From Psococerastis gibbosa (Eukaryota > Arthropoda > Insecta > Psocodea > Psocidae): a stretch of 64,000 nucleotides of DNA. The translations under genes and the position numbers were made by a program. The notes below the pieces were generated by a model that ran no database searches, had not been told where the DNA came from, and worked only from the letters and a program-made list of their open reading frames with translations. The stretch lies in NCBI GenBank assembly GCA_963971405.1, contig OZ020492.1:19064204-19128203 (forward strand). The letters run 5' to 3'. How positions within the stretch are numbered: position 1 is the stretch's first letter; every line of letters begins with the position of its first letter. Positions 46,840 to 56,780 of this stretch are shown here, one piece after another.

Positions 46840-47440
46840 CCTATTATTATATTATAGGCTATACTATTTACCACTTAAAACATACCTGAGGGTAGAAATC
46901 ATCGATAGAAAGGTTCCACAGCAAAATTATTTTTTGTTCATTTTTCATGAAAATGGACTTATTTTTATTTTTTTACCCCCAGAAGCAAACTATCAAGGGG
47001 CAAGCGACCCCCCCCCCCCCTTCATTTTATTAACATTAATAGCGACTACATTATTATTATGTGAATTTAAAGACATCGTTGGAGCCGTTTTTGAGAAATA
47101 ATTCTTTTAGACGTTTTTTTTTGCAGTTTTTAGAAAATAAAACCCCCCAAAATGAAGTTAGCCCAAAATAAAAAAAAAGTCTCGAGGTATGATTTTTGTG
47201 AACCTACGTGCCAAATTTAATCAAAATCGACCGAGCAGTTTGCCCGGAAATCGATAAGCAGACAGACAGAGCGACAGACAGACATTTCGTAAAAAACACT
47301 TTTTGAGTTCGGACCTCAAAACGTGAAATCCGTTGAAATCTTGGAGTCGAAAATTTTGCCCATCACAAAGCTTTCCGTATATACTACGTATAAATTGGAA
47401 AGCAATAATTTCCGAAGTCCATGGGTCGTTAGCATTTGAC

Positions 47441-47812
47441 ATGGGCCACTATAAGCAGGTCTATTAAATGTCCTTCAGGACTTTATTACTATTACTGCTA
47501 AGCTATCCCAAGCAAAGTTTTGGTTTTGAACAAAAATTTATTTTTGAAGACATTATGGTGATTTCATGTCCAATATATTGCGTAAATGCACTGTATTGTA
47601 TTGTAATTCATATTATGCTGCCCATTCCTCGTTCCAATTATGTGCTTTGGGAATAGCGGAAGTTTAGGCTTCTGAAATTTAATCCTAGGACTGTTATTTA
47701 CCATGGAACTACTTAATCATAGCTTAGTACCAATGTACGGGTTTTCTAGTACAGGTTCATAAAAAATATATTGTGTATTAAAGGGTTCGAATTCTAATAA
47801 CCAAAAAGAATC
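47441..47812. other. No recognised feature
   Basis: AT-rich spacer downstream of the SRP RNA gene. Confidence 0.4.
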
Positions 47813-48077
47813 AAAAGGAATAGGTCTGCTTATATTGGGTGGGCTGAACAGAGCCGCTGACTCCCGGACTCGATCCCACTACTGCCCGACACGGAGAGGA
47901 CTTGCCGGTTTCCCGGTTCGACTCTCCATTCACCTGGCTACCTAGGGTTACCCAGGTGCCCAGTGCGGACGTCCAGTCAACGTAGTAATCCCATTGACCA
48001 GAACTTACGCCCTCAAAGCATCCACTAAACCCGGCCTCCCAGTCGTAGGATTACAGGAGTGCACCACTCTCCCAGCC
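47813..48077 (-). ncRNA. Signal recognition particle RNA (7SL RNA)
   Basis: About 265 nt on the minus strand, GC-rich within AT-rich flanks. The 5' Alu domain starts GGCTGGGAGAGTGGTGCAC with the conserved CCTGTAATCC loop phrase. The S domain has GTCCGCACT, a helix-6 hairpin capped by a GTAA (GNAR) tetraloop, and a helix-8 asymmetric loop region ACCGGGAAACCGGCAAG paired with CAGTAGTGGGATCG, which is almost invariant in eukaryotic SRP RNA. It ends in TTTT (47816-47813), a Pol III terminator. The RNA scaffolds SRP proteins for co-translational targeting to the ER. Ends are inferred by alignment from memory. It could be a pseudogene copy, but the promoter box argues otherwise. Confidence 0.87.
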
Positions 48078-48116
48078 ACTGGAATTGGGTACAGGACTTG
48101 TACTTCAGTTAAGCAG

Positions 48117-48124
48117 TGACGTCA
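48117..48124. promoter_or_regulatory. CRE/ATF box TGACGTCA upstream of SRP RNA
   Basis: A palindromic TGACGTCA lies 40-47 bp upstream of the inferred 7SL 5' end. Vertebrate 7SL genes have an ATF-type site near position -50, so placement fits an upstream Pol III promoter element. Function here is inferred. Confidence 0.5.
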
Positions 48125-48359
48125 CCGGCGGCCGCTCTATCGATCGGTCCTCTAGAAATGGCGCGAACTCTTTCTACGGTGTTTGGGACATTCAATCGTT
48201 CTTATATCATTATATTACAACAGGACAAGGATGTAATTCATTAATAGCACGTCTAAGTCAATGTTAACAAAAACTACATAAAACTAAGCAAATACAAATA
48301 AAATAAAATAAAATAAAATTGTAATGCAAATAAGTGATACTTACGATTTACGATACTTA

Positions 48360-48465
48360 CGAATCCTGCAAAAATGAAACTATGCAAGCCGAGGAACAAC
48401 AAATCACTGTTCTTGCCCTCCCATGGACTTATAAACATATTATTTATATAAAACATCCTTGTGCC
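48360..48465 (-). CDS. Weak candidate exon, unidentified
   Basis: A minus-strand frame ending at a GTAAGTATC donor encodes SPWEGKNSDLLFLGLHSFIF, with one hydrophobic stretch. The start and acceptor are unclear. No family recognised. May be chance. Confidence 0.15.
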
Positions 48466-48630
48466 CACCTCACCCCTAGCCTGGCGGCAAAACTGTGTAG
48501 TTCCATTTTGTATTCAGTTGCACAGGGCAGTCAATTTTCAAACTATTAAATGCTGATTCTTCACTGAAAACCAGTCATCCCTCAGTGTATACAGGTGAAT
48601 GCTGTTGATATAGTAGTGAGCACTTTCCAC

Positions 48631-48873
48631 GTCAAAGATGTGTCGGACTGGGCCGGTGGGCAGACGGGCATTTGCCCGGTGGGCCGGACTAAAAATAGTT
48701 GTTTGGGGCCGGACGTCCAAAATAAAAAAAATCGTGGCATAATTCAAAATAGAATATAATAAAATTTGCGTTAATAACAAGCATTGCAACAGCATTTTGA
48801 CCTGAGGAAGGGGCCACGGTATCCGAAAATGCCTGGGCCGATTTCCAGTCCCAGTCAGCAACTATGTCAAAGA
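48631..48873. mobile_element. Small hAT-like MITE with 8-bp target duplication
   Basis: Element 48639-48865 (227 bp). GTCAAAGA on both sides. The left end contains GTCGGACTGGGCCGG and the right end GGCCGATTTCCAGTCCCAG, imperfect inverted ends of the GGACTGG hAT type. No coding capacity. Confidence 0.75.
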
Positions 48874-49074
48874 AACAAGTACAATTCTACCTTACAATAG
48901 AGAACACTCATTTTGAGTCGGCTTAGGTTAGCGAAAGGTGCATTTCAGACACAATGCATCTCCATCAGTGTTGTTAGCTTGACCCTGGTTGACAGGGCTC
49001 TTCAGCAGTCTGCTCTCAGGGTCAGCAATGAGGACATTTCCTCCTCTTCAACCATGAACTCGCCTAGCCTTCTC

Positions 49075-49235
49075 GCCTGACTCGCATTGATGCTTTCGCC
49101 GGTTTAACTGCGTTAATGGTAAGTTTGTCTCAGCATGCCCATTATCGCTTGTAACAGGTGTAGGTTGACATCGAGAACGTAGGCTACACCAGTTTGCCAA
49201 TGGCCAAAAATTCATACGGAAACAATACAAAATAT
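49075..49235. repeat. Short dispersed repeat, copy 2
   Basis: Parallel to 45727-45856, with an extra block TTGTAACAGGTGTAGGTTG. Class unknown. Confidence 0.55.
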
Positions 49236-49584
49236 AATATCCGAAATATATGGGGTTGCTCGCATTGGACAAGGGACCTATGTACACTATAAGTAGGCCT
49301 GGGTCCATAAAAATGTCATTGAAAAACGAAAATCTCGCCTATTCATCTCGTTAAATCAAAAACATATAGAACATACACCAACTAATCCCTTTTTCAAACA
49401 TCCGCCGCTTTCTTTTATTTCATCAAAACTTATGAAGTTAGTTAAAACCAATCCTATCAATAACTCCTCCTGCAGGTAACAACACTTTCATCCAATTCTG
49501 ACAAACTCCTTCAATTATTATGACCTGCAGAACTCCGTTGTATTTTCCAAAAATTCTTGACATTACAGTGCTTCTTCTTCCTCT

Positions 49585-49730
49585 TCCCTTTTAGAGCCGC
49601 GTGCGCAGCCTTCAGTTCAGCGATTGTTTTCCCTCTAGCTCCGGCGAGTTGTTTAACTCTTTCCTCAACGGGTCTTCTACCTTATGGCCTTGCTTCCGCC
49701 AACCTCCAGTTGGTCCTATTCTCGACATTA
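49585..49730 (-). pseudogene. RTE-type LINE C-terminal scrap
   Basis: Reverse complement reads NWRLAEARP and KQLAGARGKTIAELKAA with an in-frame stop, parallel to 44715-44870. Confidence 0.65.
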
Positions 49731-50171
49731 GGTACATTTGTGGTTTAATAACGTTGCTGAGATTAGATGCAATAGGTAGCAATACATGGTTTATATGCAT
49801 TATATAAGAAAATGGAGGCTACCGCATGATATAACAATGATGGCCTACAGCTTCCTTCATCACCATTAACATCTCGTCAAATCAAAAACACAGACAAAAT
49901 CACATTTTCGTATCCTGCCTATTTTACGAAAACGCCACAATTTGAAACCAATTCTCTCAGCACCAACTCCTCTTGCAACTTGCAAGGCTCGCTCTTTATC
50001 ATCTTACAAGTCTGAACGTAAATTATGAAAGTTTAAACTGCAACTTTCTGCCTCTACTTCACTATTCATTTTGTGACCGTTGTTTGAATGGTTTAAGTTC
50101 CTTGTGAAATCTAATTCAGGTAAGTAAAATCACAATCGAAATGTTTGGTGGGGGGGGGGGGGCTTCAGGCA
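49731..50171. other. No recognised feature
   Basis: AT-rich; G run at 50149-50162. Confidence 0.4.
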
Positions 50172-50436
50172 GATGTCAGCAGTGCCGGATTAACCCCTGG
50201 GGGGGGGGGGCACAAAATTTGTGGGTGCAACTGCAAACTCCTCAAAAATTCAAAATCTTCCATCAAAACAAAAGAAAAACACATAATTTCCAACCAATTT
50301 CAAAACTTTTAATGTTTTTATATTTTTATCTAAAAAAAAATCTCGTTTGGGGGGGGGGCGGAATTTTAGTCATTTCTGGGGGGGCTGGAGGCCTGTGCCC
50401 CAAGTGCCCATGGGTTAATCCGGCATTGGATGTCAG
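50172..50436. mobile_element. hAT MITE, 249 bp, with exact 8-bp target duplication
   Basis: Element 50180-50428 with terminal inverted repeats CAGTGCCGGATTAACCC and CAATGCCGGATTAACCC. GATGTCAG on both sides. It contains four G runs of 7 or more. No transposase. Confidence 0.92.
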
Positions 50437-50691
50437 GACAAGCAGATGAGTAGTGGTACGAAGGCTGAACCTGAATTATTGCTGCCGGTTGGACTTCTTC
50501 ACTGGCTGCATTGCCCGGTATTCTTATGGAACGTATTGCAATGTATTTAATAAAACATTGTCGTTATGCAATTAAATATGCTGACAGACCTGTTCGGGTA
50601 TATAGTCTTGTAGCTGTGCTAACTTGTCTAGCAATACGAATCATGTCAATAAGAGCTGAAGTAGAGGATTCGGAGATTACTGCACATGTAG

Positions 50692-50830
50692 CGGCTTGTG
50701 GTCTAGCGATTAGGATGACACCGCGGTAAGGCGTAGATCGTGGGTTCGAATCCCGCCGTAGTGGTAGCCTCTAATTTCGGCTATCGAACGTAGTTGCAAG
50801 CAGGTAGGCCTAGTAGCGAGTTTCCACGTT
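50692..50830 (+). mobile_element. SINE-B: second tRNA-derived SINE family
   Basis: Box A TGGTCTAGCGATTAGG (50699-50714) and a perfect box B GGTTCGAATCC (50743-50753), spaced as in tRNAs. The cloverleaf is incomplete and the acceptor stem unpaired. Partial copies at 52685-52740 and 53152-53200 share GTAGATCGTGGGTT. Confidence 0.7.
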
Positions 50831-51137
50831 GAGTTTGAGCTAAAGATTTACAATTCTCCTTCTCCTACATCCTATTCTTCTTCTTCTTCTTCTTCTTAAA
50901 GAATCATAGTTTTGAGTACGAAACATATACGTGAAATTAGGAGAAATATTAAAAAAAAAAAAAAATATGTCACCGCAGCTCACCATTTCACACGAATTCA
51001 CCTCAATATTTGTTATGGGACAGGCTGGGAGCATAAAAACTATGATATAGAATTGGGCATTTGTTATATATCAATACGTAATCACAGTGGCCAGTGGGTC
51101 CCCCATCTACAATTTATTGCAGTTACACTAGTAGTAG

Positions 51138-51936
51138 GAGAGCTAGCACAAAATTTGGAGTAGGTACTTGAGGCAAGCTGAAAACTTGACACATACCCCA
51201 ATACGGTAATACCGCAACACACTCGTACCTACCTATCCATAATTTGTTAAATAATACTGTATTAAAATTTCAAGCTGCCTCAAATACATTTTTGTGTTTT
51301 TTTAAACTATATTTTAGTCGCGCCTGGCAATGTTAAAAGCCCCGACTAAATCGGCTGGTTTCTTTTTTTTGTATTCATTAAACATTACACTGCAACATAT
51401 AAAAATTTCATACTGCCTCAAATACATAAAGTAAAAAAAAAGGTTAAAAAATTTATAAATAAATAAATAAATATTATAATAAACAGCAAAACTCAAATTT
51501 TGACAATGTTGTTACAAAGTGGAATAATAACGGTACATTTGGTATTATAACGCATGTTGTAAGGCTTTCCTCCTAATACTATTTGGTGATTCATGGAATA
51601 TATCTAGCCTATGTCGCACTTCTGGTTAAGAATATTGCACCTGGTTAGCATTCTATTGAGACCGAGTTCATGTAGGTAGTGTGTTCTGTACAAATTCATA
51701 TAAAATAGACTTTTGTGCCGGGTGTTTGAAGGGAGATGGATATTAATATGCACTAGGAGGGATAGAACATTGAAACTTATTTGATAGGATGTTATAAACA
51801 TTGTGGGTTAATTAAGCCCCTCTCTACTCAGAAGCCAGGTCTGCATTACCGTATTGGGGTATAATAGGAGAGGTACGCCTGTTTGACAAGTTTTCAGCTT
51901 GCCTCACGTACCTACTCCAAATTTGGTGCCAGCTCT
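51138..51936. mobile_element. Element with about 75-bp inverted repeats
   Basis: Left arm 51138-51210 and right arm 51845-51936 are inverted copies (GAGTAGGTAC, GAGGCAAGCTGAAAACTTG, CCCAATACGGTAAT). The right arm has an insertion of about 20 bp. The interior is AT-rich with an (ATAA)n tract and no protein. Terminal duplication not clear. Confidence 0.6.
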
Positions 51937-52520
51937 CGGGCTATAGGCCAATTACAAAAGAATCAAAATTAAATTTTCGTCTCAATTTTGTTATATTATA
52001 GTACATTAGGAAACATACTGATGTATACATTTTTTCAAAACATTATTTTTAAACTCTTTGGCTTGCCTAAACTATGCTCGGTGAAATTAGTTTTTGTTTT
52101 TAAACTGGGGTCTCATTTTGCCCATTATTATTATTATTATTTTTAAATTGAGAGTAAGATGTCACAAGAGCCTGCACGAGCCTTCTAGTTCATTTCAATC
52201 GTAAACAAATTGTGCCGGTACCCCTAACATCCGGTTCTGCAATAACTCAATAACTATGTGCTTTACAAATGTAACTGGCCAAATTTTATTACAAAACAAC
52301 AGTATGAATGGGGGAACCTAAAGGTCCCGTCCCTCGCCCCGAAACGGGACGAGAGCGAGGACGAGGAGTTGTTGACGCTACGGGTACCGTACGCAACTTT
52401 TTACCAATATCAATGATTTTAAATGGAACAGGTTCTATGAAGGAACATTTACTGTTCGTGCCCTGTTATCTCCTGGAGTTGTTATAAAGAGTGAGACCTA
52501 ATATATTGCATGGTTTTATA
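51937..52520. other. No gene recognised
   Basis: AT-rich, with an odd GC-rich patch at 52325-52395 (GACGAGAGCGAGGACGAGG) that I cannot assign. Confidence 0.35.
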
Positions 52521-52521
52521 G

Positions 52522-52620
52522 AAACTAAGAAAATTAGTGAAATGGTTAACCAGCAAGAGACTCCATCAGAGCAAACATCTCCACTGGTCACTGGATATAT
52601 CAGCTACATGTGCTGACATA
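52522..52620 (+). pseudogene. Tandem duplicate of the PLDLT exon, start codon lost
   Basis: The acceptor TTTTATAG and leader AAACTAAGAAA match the exon at 52787. The start position is ATT instead of ATG. The frame reads QETPSEQTSPL then diverges and stops near 52612, losing the PLDLT motif. Flanks on both sides also match, giving a duplication unit of about 260 bp. It may be skipped or act as a non-coding exon. Confidence 0.6.
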
Positions 52621-52786
52621 CGATAGAAGCAACGAAGTACTTGCGAACTCATATTTGCACTGATAAAATTGGTCCGCGAAAAATGGTCTGAATAGGCGGA
52701 GATCGTGGGTTCGAAACATGCTAATCTCCGTTATCTCGTTGACATTTTATTAATAGTCTAACCAAATATATTGCATCTTTTTATAG

Positions 52787-52977
52787 AAACTAAGAAAATG
52801 AGTGAATATGGTGACCAGCTTGAGACTCCATCAGAACAAATTTCTCCGCTTGATTTAACTGCGAAACCAGCAGATGGTGACCAGCAGCAGACTCCAGCAG
52901 GGCTAATACAGCCGCTGGATTTAACCCCAAAACCTCCAACAAATGCTGACATAGAAGCAGCGGAGAGTTCCAACCAG
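52787..52977 (+). CDS. First coding exon of a predicted C2H2 zinc-finger gene, with two PLDLT motifs
   Basis: An acceptor (TTTTTATAG) precedes the exon. ATG at 52798-52800 opens 60 codons that end phase 0 at CAG before a GTATAA donor. The peptide has a 20-residue repeat: GDQLETPSEQISPLDLTAKP then, three residues on, GDQQQTPAGLIQPLDLTPKP. PLDLT fits the PxDLS-type docking motif for the corepressor CtBP, often found in zinc-finger repressors. The zinc-finger exons at 59938 and 62479 both begin in phase 0 on the same strand, so joining is plausible. The link is inferred, since no transcript data are available. Confidence 0.6.
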
Positions 52978-53279
52978 GTATAAATTGACATAAATTAAAT
53001 GAAGAAACACACTTCAGAACTCATTTTTGCACTGTCAAAGAATTCATGAGACTACGTTAAAACTGCCCTAATAAAAGCAGGCCCTTTTATTTTATTTCAA
53101 TTACAATGCCAACTATATAGAATGTGGTATGATCCATTATTATAAAGGCCCCGTAGATCGTGGGTTTTCTAAATTCTCTAATTCCGGCTAAAGTTCACTA
53201 GTATGCAATATAAGAGTATGCTCCAGTATTATTATAATAAAAAATATTGACTTTTTGTTCTATTACTAAGCCAACCTAG

Positions 53280-53775
53280 CGGAGTTTTGGAGTACAAAGC
53301 AAACTATCAAGGGGCTTACCCATCGCAGTTTGTTAGTATTAATAATGACTACAATATGTGAATTTAACATAAATCGTTTGAGCCACTTCATGGAAATAAT
53401 TTTTTGGAGATTTTTGTGAGAATAAAACCTCCAAAATTGAATTAGCCCAAAATATAAAAAAGTGGTCCCGAGGTATGATTTTCGTGAATCTACATGCCAA
53501 ATTTTATAAAATCCACCGAGTAGAGTTTGTCGGCGCGTCGAAGAACAGACAGAGCGACAGACAGGCAGATTTACAGACAGATCTACAGACAGATCGACAG
53601 ATATTTCGTAAAAGTTTTTTTTTTGGGTTTCTGAGGCCTCGAAACGTGTAAATCCGTTGAAATAATGGAATTAAAATTTTTTATACCATCAGAAAGCCAC
53701 TGAATATGTAACACTAGTATTATATATTCAATGACAAAGCTTTCCTTATACTACATATAAATCGGAAAGCCAAGA
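53280..53775 (+). repeat. Dispersed repeat R, partial copy
   Basis: R blocks from AAACTATCAAGGGGC through a CAGACAGA tract to CCGTTGAAATAATGG. A SINE-A 3' scrap (CCAACCTAGCGGAGTT) adjoins at 53262. Confidence 0.6.
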
Positions 53776-53971
53776 TGATACACGGTAACGTTTCAAATCA
53801 GATTGACTCTGGCAGCATCGGTAATGTCGACTTCCAGCTGGCTGTCGTTTCACTCCATCCCCTTCGTTCGAGCACTCTTCGTCGTACCGTAGAATATAAC
53901 GTTTAATGTATCCCCACATTCATTGGTCATTTCATCATTAATTTTGCAATTCTTACTTACTTACTTACTTA

Positions 53972-53992
53972 ACGTGTCCGGGGCTAGGACAC
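53972..53992 (-). other. LINE 3' hairpin followed by (TAAG)n
   Basis: Stem CGTGTCC and GGACACG with a 7-nt loop, directly before TAAG repeats. A 3' stem-loop plus short repeat is a common recognition signal for the LINE's own reverse transcriptase. Confidence 0.6.
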
Positions 53993-54884
53993 GTTGATCC
54001 AAAACGTTGCGGCCTGGATGGCCTTGTCGTTGGCGTCCAAAAGATCCATCTGGGACACGGCTTCTCTCAGCCTCGGGCAGACCAGATGGTGGCCGTCGTC
54101 CTGCTGTTGTCCACACTCGCAAGTTAGGACCTCCGCCAGACGCCACCTACACAAGTTCGCATGGCATCTTGTGACCCCCGTTCTTGGCCTATTCAAGCTC
54201 CGCCATGCAAGGTACGACAGTTGGGCTCCGGGTGCCATTTTTCCCTGGATGTTTGGTGTTAGGTTCTTCCACCTGTCAGTTCGATTTGCGCTGGCTGTTC
54301 CCTCCACCCGTGTCGTGCGGCTGAAGAAACTCTTTCTGGACTTCAGGATGTTAATTGGGTGCCGGGGGTCATACTCTGCTTTTGTTCTTTCGACGTCTTC
54401 CAGAACGGAGCGTCGGATAGTTGGAGGTGAAATGCCGATGATGGGGTAGATCTTTTGAACGGGGGTGGGTCTGAAACAGTCTGAGATGATTCGAGCAGCC
54501 TCATTTTTCAGCAATATCGACCTCTTTGGTGTGTGCAGACGCGTTTCAGACCGGTGCTGCGTATTCGGCAGCTGATATGCATAGGACCAATGCTGAGGTT
54601 CGAAGTTTCGGCGGACGCGCTCCCCATGTGCTCCCAGTTAATTTGTGGATGATATTATTTCTCGCACATACCTTTCTCTTGTAGGCTAAACAGTGGTTCT
54701 TGTATGTGAGTGAACGGCCAAGAGTTACTCCCAGTTGCGTCGGGTTGCTGCAGTGTTCCAGAATCATACCTTGCCACGAAATGTTTAATTTCCTGTTTGC
54801 ATGATGGTTCTTAATGTGGAATGCACATGTTTGCGTTTTTGATGGGTTCGGCTTAAGTAGATTTATCTCGTAGTATCTCGCCAT
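53984..54884 (-). pseudogene. LINE C-terminal region
   Basis: 54546-54884: NPSKTQTCAFHIKN then SWQGMILEHC, LGVTLGRSLTY and AYKRKVCARNNIIHKLTGS, typical of the thumb region after RT. 53984-54514: ending CECGQQQDDGHHLVCPRLRE (a CCHC-like C-terminal knuckle) and stopping at 53984. The stop codon lies in the 3' hairpin CGTGTCC/GGACACG. Confidence 0.8.
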
Positions 54885-55002
54885 ATTGGCTAGATCTACC
54901 TCCAGTTAAGCTTCCACTTCCTCAAAGGTGTTTTCCTGAACTGCTAAGGCTTTAAATGAAACTTCTGAGGTTCGCAAAGGTAGGCTGATCATTTGTGTAG
55001 GT

Positions 55003-55919
55003 TTAAAAAAGTATTGGCGCGAATACGCCTCCTTGTGGTAGTCCACTTTGCTGCCGCCTCCACTTACTCCCTTTTCCGCCGAGAGTAACTGTAAACATTC
55101 TATTACGCAAGAAGCATTCGATCATGATTGTGAGTTCGAAATCATTAGTTAACTGGTAGAGCTTGTTTAATAGTAATTTGTGGTTCACCGTGTCATATGC
55201 TGCTGATAAGTCGACAAATGTAACCCCCGTGATTTTACCTTCTTGATAACCTCTTTCGATATGCTCCGTTAGGTTGAGCACATGGCCGCAGCATGATTTG
55301 CCCGGGCGGAAGCCAGCTTGCTCCTTCAATTTAAACGTGTGGCAGAGTATAGTGATATTGGGCGGTAATTCTTTGCATCTGTGGGTTCCTTACCAGGTTT
55401 GAGTATTGCGCACACTTGAACTTTTTTCCAGGTCCTCGGGATCTGCTTTTCCCCCACGCAGGAGTTCATCATCTGAATGCGCCATTGCCTCAACCCGGTG
55501 CTGATTTGGGTAATCTGTTCGACTCTCAGGTTGTCCAGGCTGGCTGCTCGATTTCGTTTCAGAGTCCTCATGGCACTCTCCAGTTCATCCATATTAAAAG
55601 AGCTGCTTAGGCAATTAGTTTCGTTGAGGCGGTCACGTCTTAGTATGAGCTTGGGTTTACTGCCGCTGGACGTGCCATTTAGTAGCAGTTGTGTTGCCAC
55701 TTGGTTGGCAGTGACGAGGCTGTGTGCTTTTGGCGCTGCTGTTGGGTCACCACTTAAGTTCTTGAGGACTTTCCAGGCTCTTCTGCTGCTGAGCTTCATG
55801 TCGAGGCTTTCGATCATGTCGGTCCATTTCTTTTGCCTTCCGGTGCTTACGGTTTCTAACAGCTGAGTTCCTGCAGATATTATATCGACTTCGATGGCCA
55901 GGTGGTAACGTGCTTGCAC
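55003..55919 (-). pseudogene. LINE reverse transcriptase domain
   Basis: Two frames. 55326-55919 includes RTLKRNRAASLDNLRVEQI and KKVQVCAILKPGKEPTDAKN then YRPISL. 55003-55329 includes KEQAGFRPGKSC, the catalytic block VTFVDLSAAYDTVNHKLLL, and GLPQGGVFAPILF. The first catalytic aspartate is present. The YADD motif would be just beyond 55003, where the frame breaks. Confidence 0.85.
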
Positions 55920-56194
55920 TTATGCGAGTCTGTACACGCCATGCGATTGGAGAGTTTTCGTAGTTTTCGACAGTTGGTGTAATATCCTGGACACCTTCGT
56001 CCCTTCGTCGATTAAGCGTCGGAAAACGTCCCATTTCGCTTTTTTAAAGTTGAAACGTCTTTTAAAGAGCCCATATTGTGGAGCGATGGCTCCGTTGACG
56101 CAACATGTGATTGGACGGTGTTGTGTCTTGGGGATTGGTTTCTCAGTTCGCTTTGTGCATTGTGGGAAAGTCCTCCGGCTGACATTATATGTTG

Positions 56195-56764
56195 TCAGGG
56201 TTGTATCCTCTCCTCCGCCTTCCGACCACTCTTCCAGACTTCGGTCTGTTCATATCCCCATGTTGTGCTATGACAGTTAAAGTCACCCAGGACTGGTTGT
56301 GGTAGTAAGAGATCGTGATTCGTACGGCAGTTCAGTTTGAAGCTAGAACTAGGGGGTACGATTGAAGTTACGGAGAAATTCCGAGACGCGATGGTCAAAA
56401 TTTCGATGTCGCTAACGTGTGTGAGTCCAGCTGATGTAATATTTAGTCCGGGTCCAAGAAAAATAGCGTTGCCGTATTGGTCGTGGGGTCGTTCAATGAT
56501 AACACTCATCCCGTCTACCCTCGGCCTATTTCTTGTGGGTCCACGGTGGGTCTCTTGTACTTATAGTATGTCACACTCGTGTCTTTTGCAAATGTCGGAC
56601 AATAAAACTTCCTTAGGACTAGACAATCCTTCAATATTTATCGAAATCGTTATTATTGAAACAAGCCGATTCGGTTTTGTAGCGTTGTTGTCGCTTGGTC
56701 CGGTGGTGGAAGGATTGGCCGACGGGGTGGATCCCACCGTTACCAGGAACGCCCGATCGCTCAT
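56195..56764 (-). pseudogene. LINE AP endonuclease domain
   Basis: Two consecutive frames. 56561-56764 has the N-terminal INIEGLSSPK, where the N and E of the active site fall, then CKRHECDIL. 56195-56509 has VLGDFNCHSTTWGY, with the catalytic GDFN motif. The frames are offset, so at least one frameshift lies between 56509 and 56561. Confidence 0.8.
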
Positions 56765-56780
56765 TCTCGTGATGTAGTCT

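Larger units (their letters stand above)
46313..46876 (-). mobile_element. 5'-truncated Penelope-like element with 13-bp target duplication
   Basis: Insertion 46326-46863 flanked by CTATTTACCACTT (46313-46325 and 46864-46876). On the minus strand it contains the GIY-YIG domain end and a 3' region with a hammerhead-ribozyme-like motif. The reverse transcriptase is missing by 5' truncation. This copy is from a different lineage than the one at 17.8 kb. Confidence 0.88.
45840..47440 (+). repeat. Dispersed repeat R, most complete forward copy, interrupted at 46326-46863
   Basis: Blocks in order: a head resembling 4250; ACATACCTGAGGGTAGAAAT; GTTGGAGCCGTTTTTGAG; CCGAGCAGTTTGCCCGG with a CAGACAGACA tract; and a tail CCGTTGAAATCTTGGAG. 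A Penelope-like element sits in the middle with a 13-bp target duplication. It also carries G runs (45974-45987) and C runs (47009-47020). Confidence 0.65.
53965..56780 (-). mobile_element. Decayed LINE with endonuclease and reverse transcriptase, (TAAG)n tail
   Basis: About 2.8 kb on the minus strand: AP endonuclease (56.76-56.2 kb), reverse transcriptase (55.9-55.0 kb), C-terminal domain (54.9-54.0 kb), a stop inside a 3' hairpin, then TAAG repeats (53953-53971). Several frameshifts break the frame, so it is dead. A SINE-C segment (55878-55975) interrupts it just upstream of the RT. I place it in the Jockey/I-related LINEs; the exact clade is uncertain. Confidence 0.85.

Noticed and set aside
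48126..48160. NotI-, ClaI- and XbaI-like sites close together (GCGGCCGC, ATCGAT, TCTAGA), suggestive of vector sequence
   Set aside because: They lie in the GC-rich upstream flank of the SRP RNA gene with no other vector backbone. Three six- to eight-base sites can arise by chance.
50692..50770. A functional tRNA gene
   Set aside because: Boxes A and B are good but the acceptor stem does not pair and related fragments occur at 52685 and 53152, so it is a SINE head.
53994..54449. 151-codon plus-strand ORF
   Set aside because: Antisense shadow of the LINE C-terminal coding region.
55477..55866. 129-codon plus-strand ORF
   Set aside because: Antisense shadow of the LINE reverse transcriptase.
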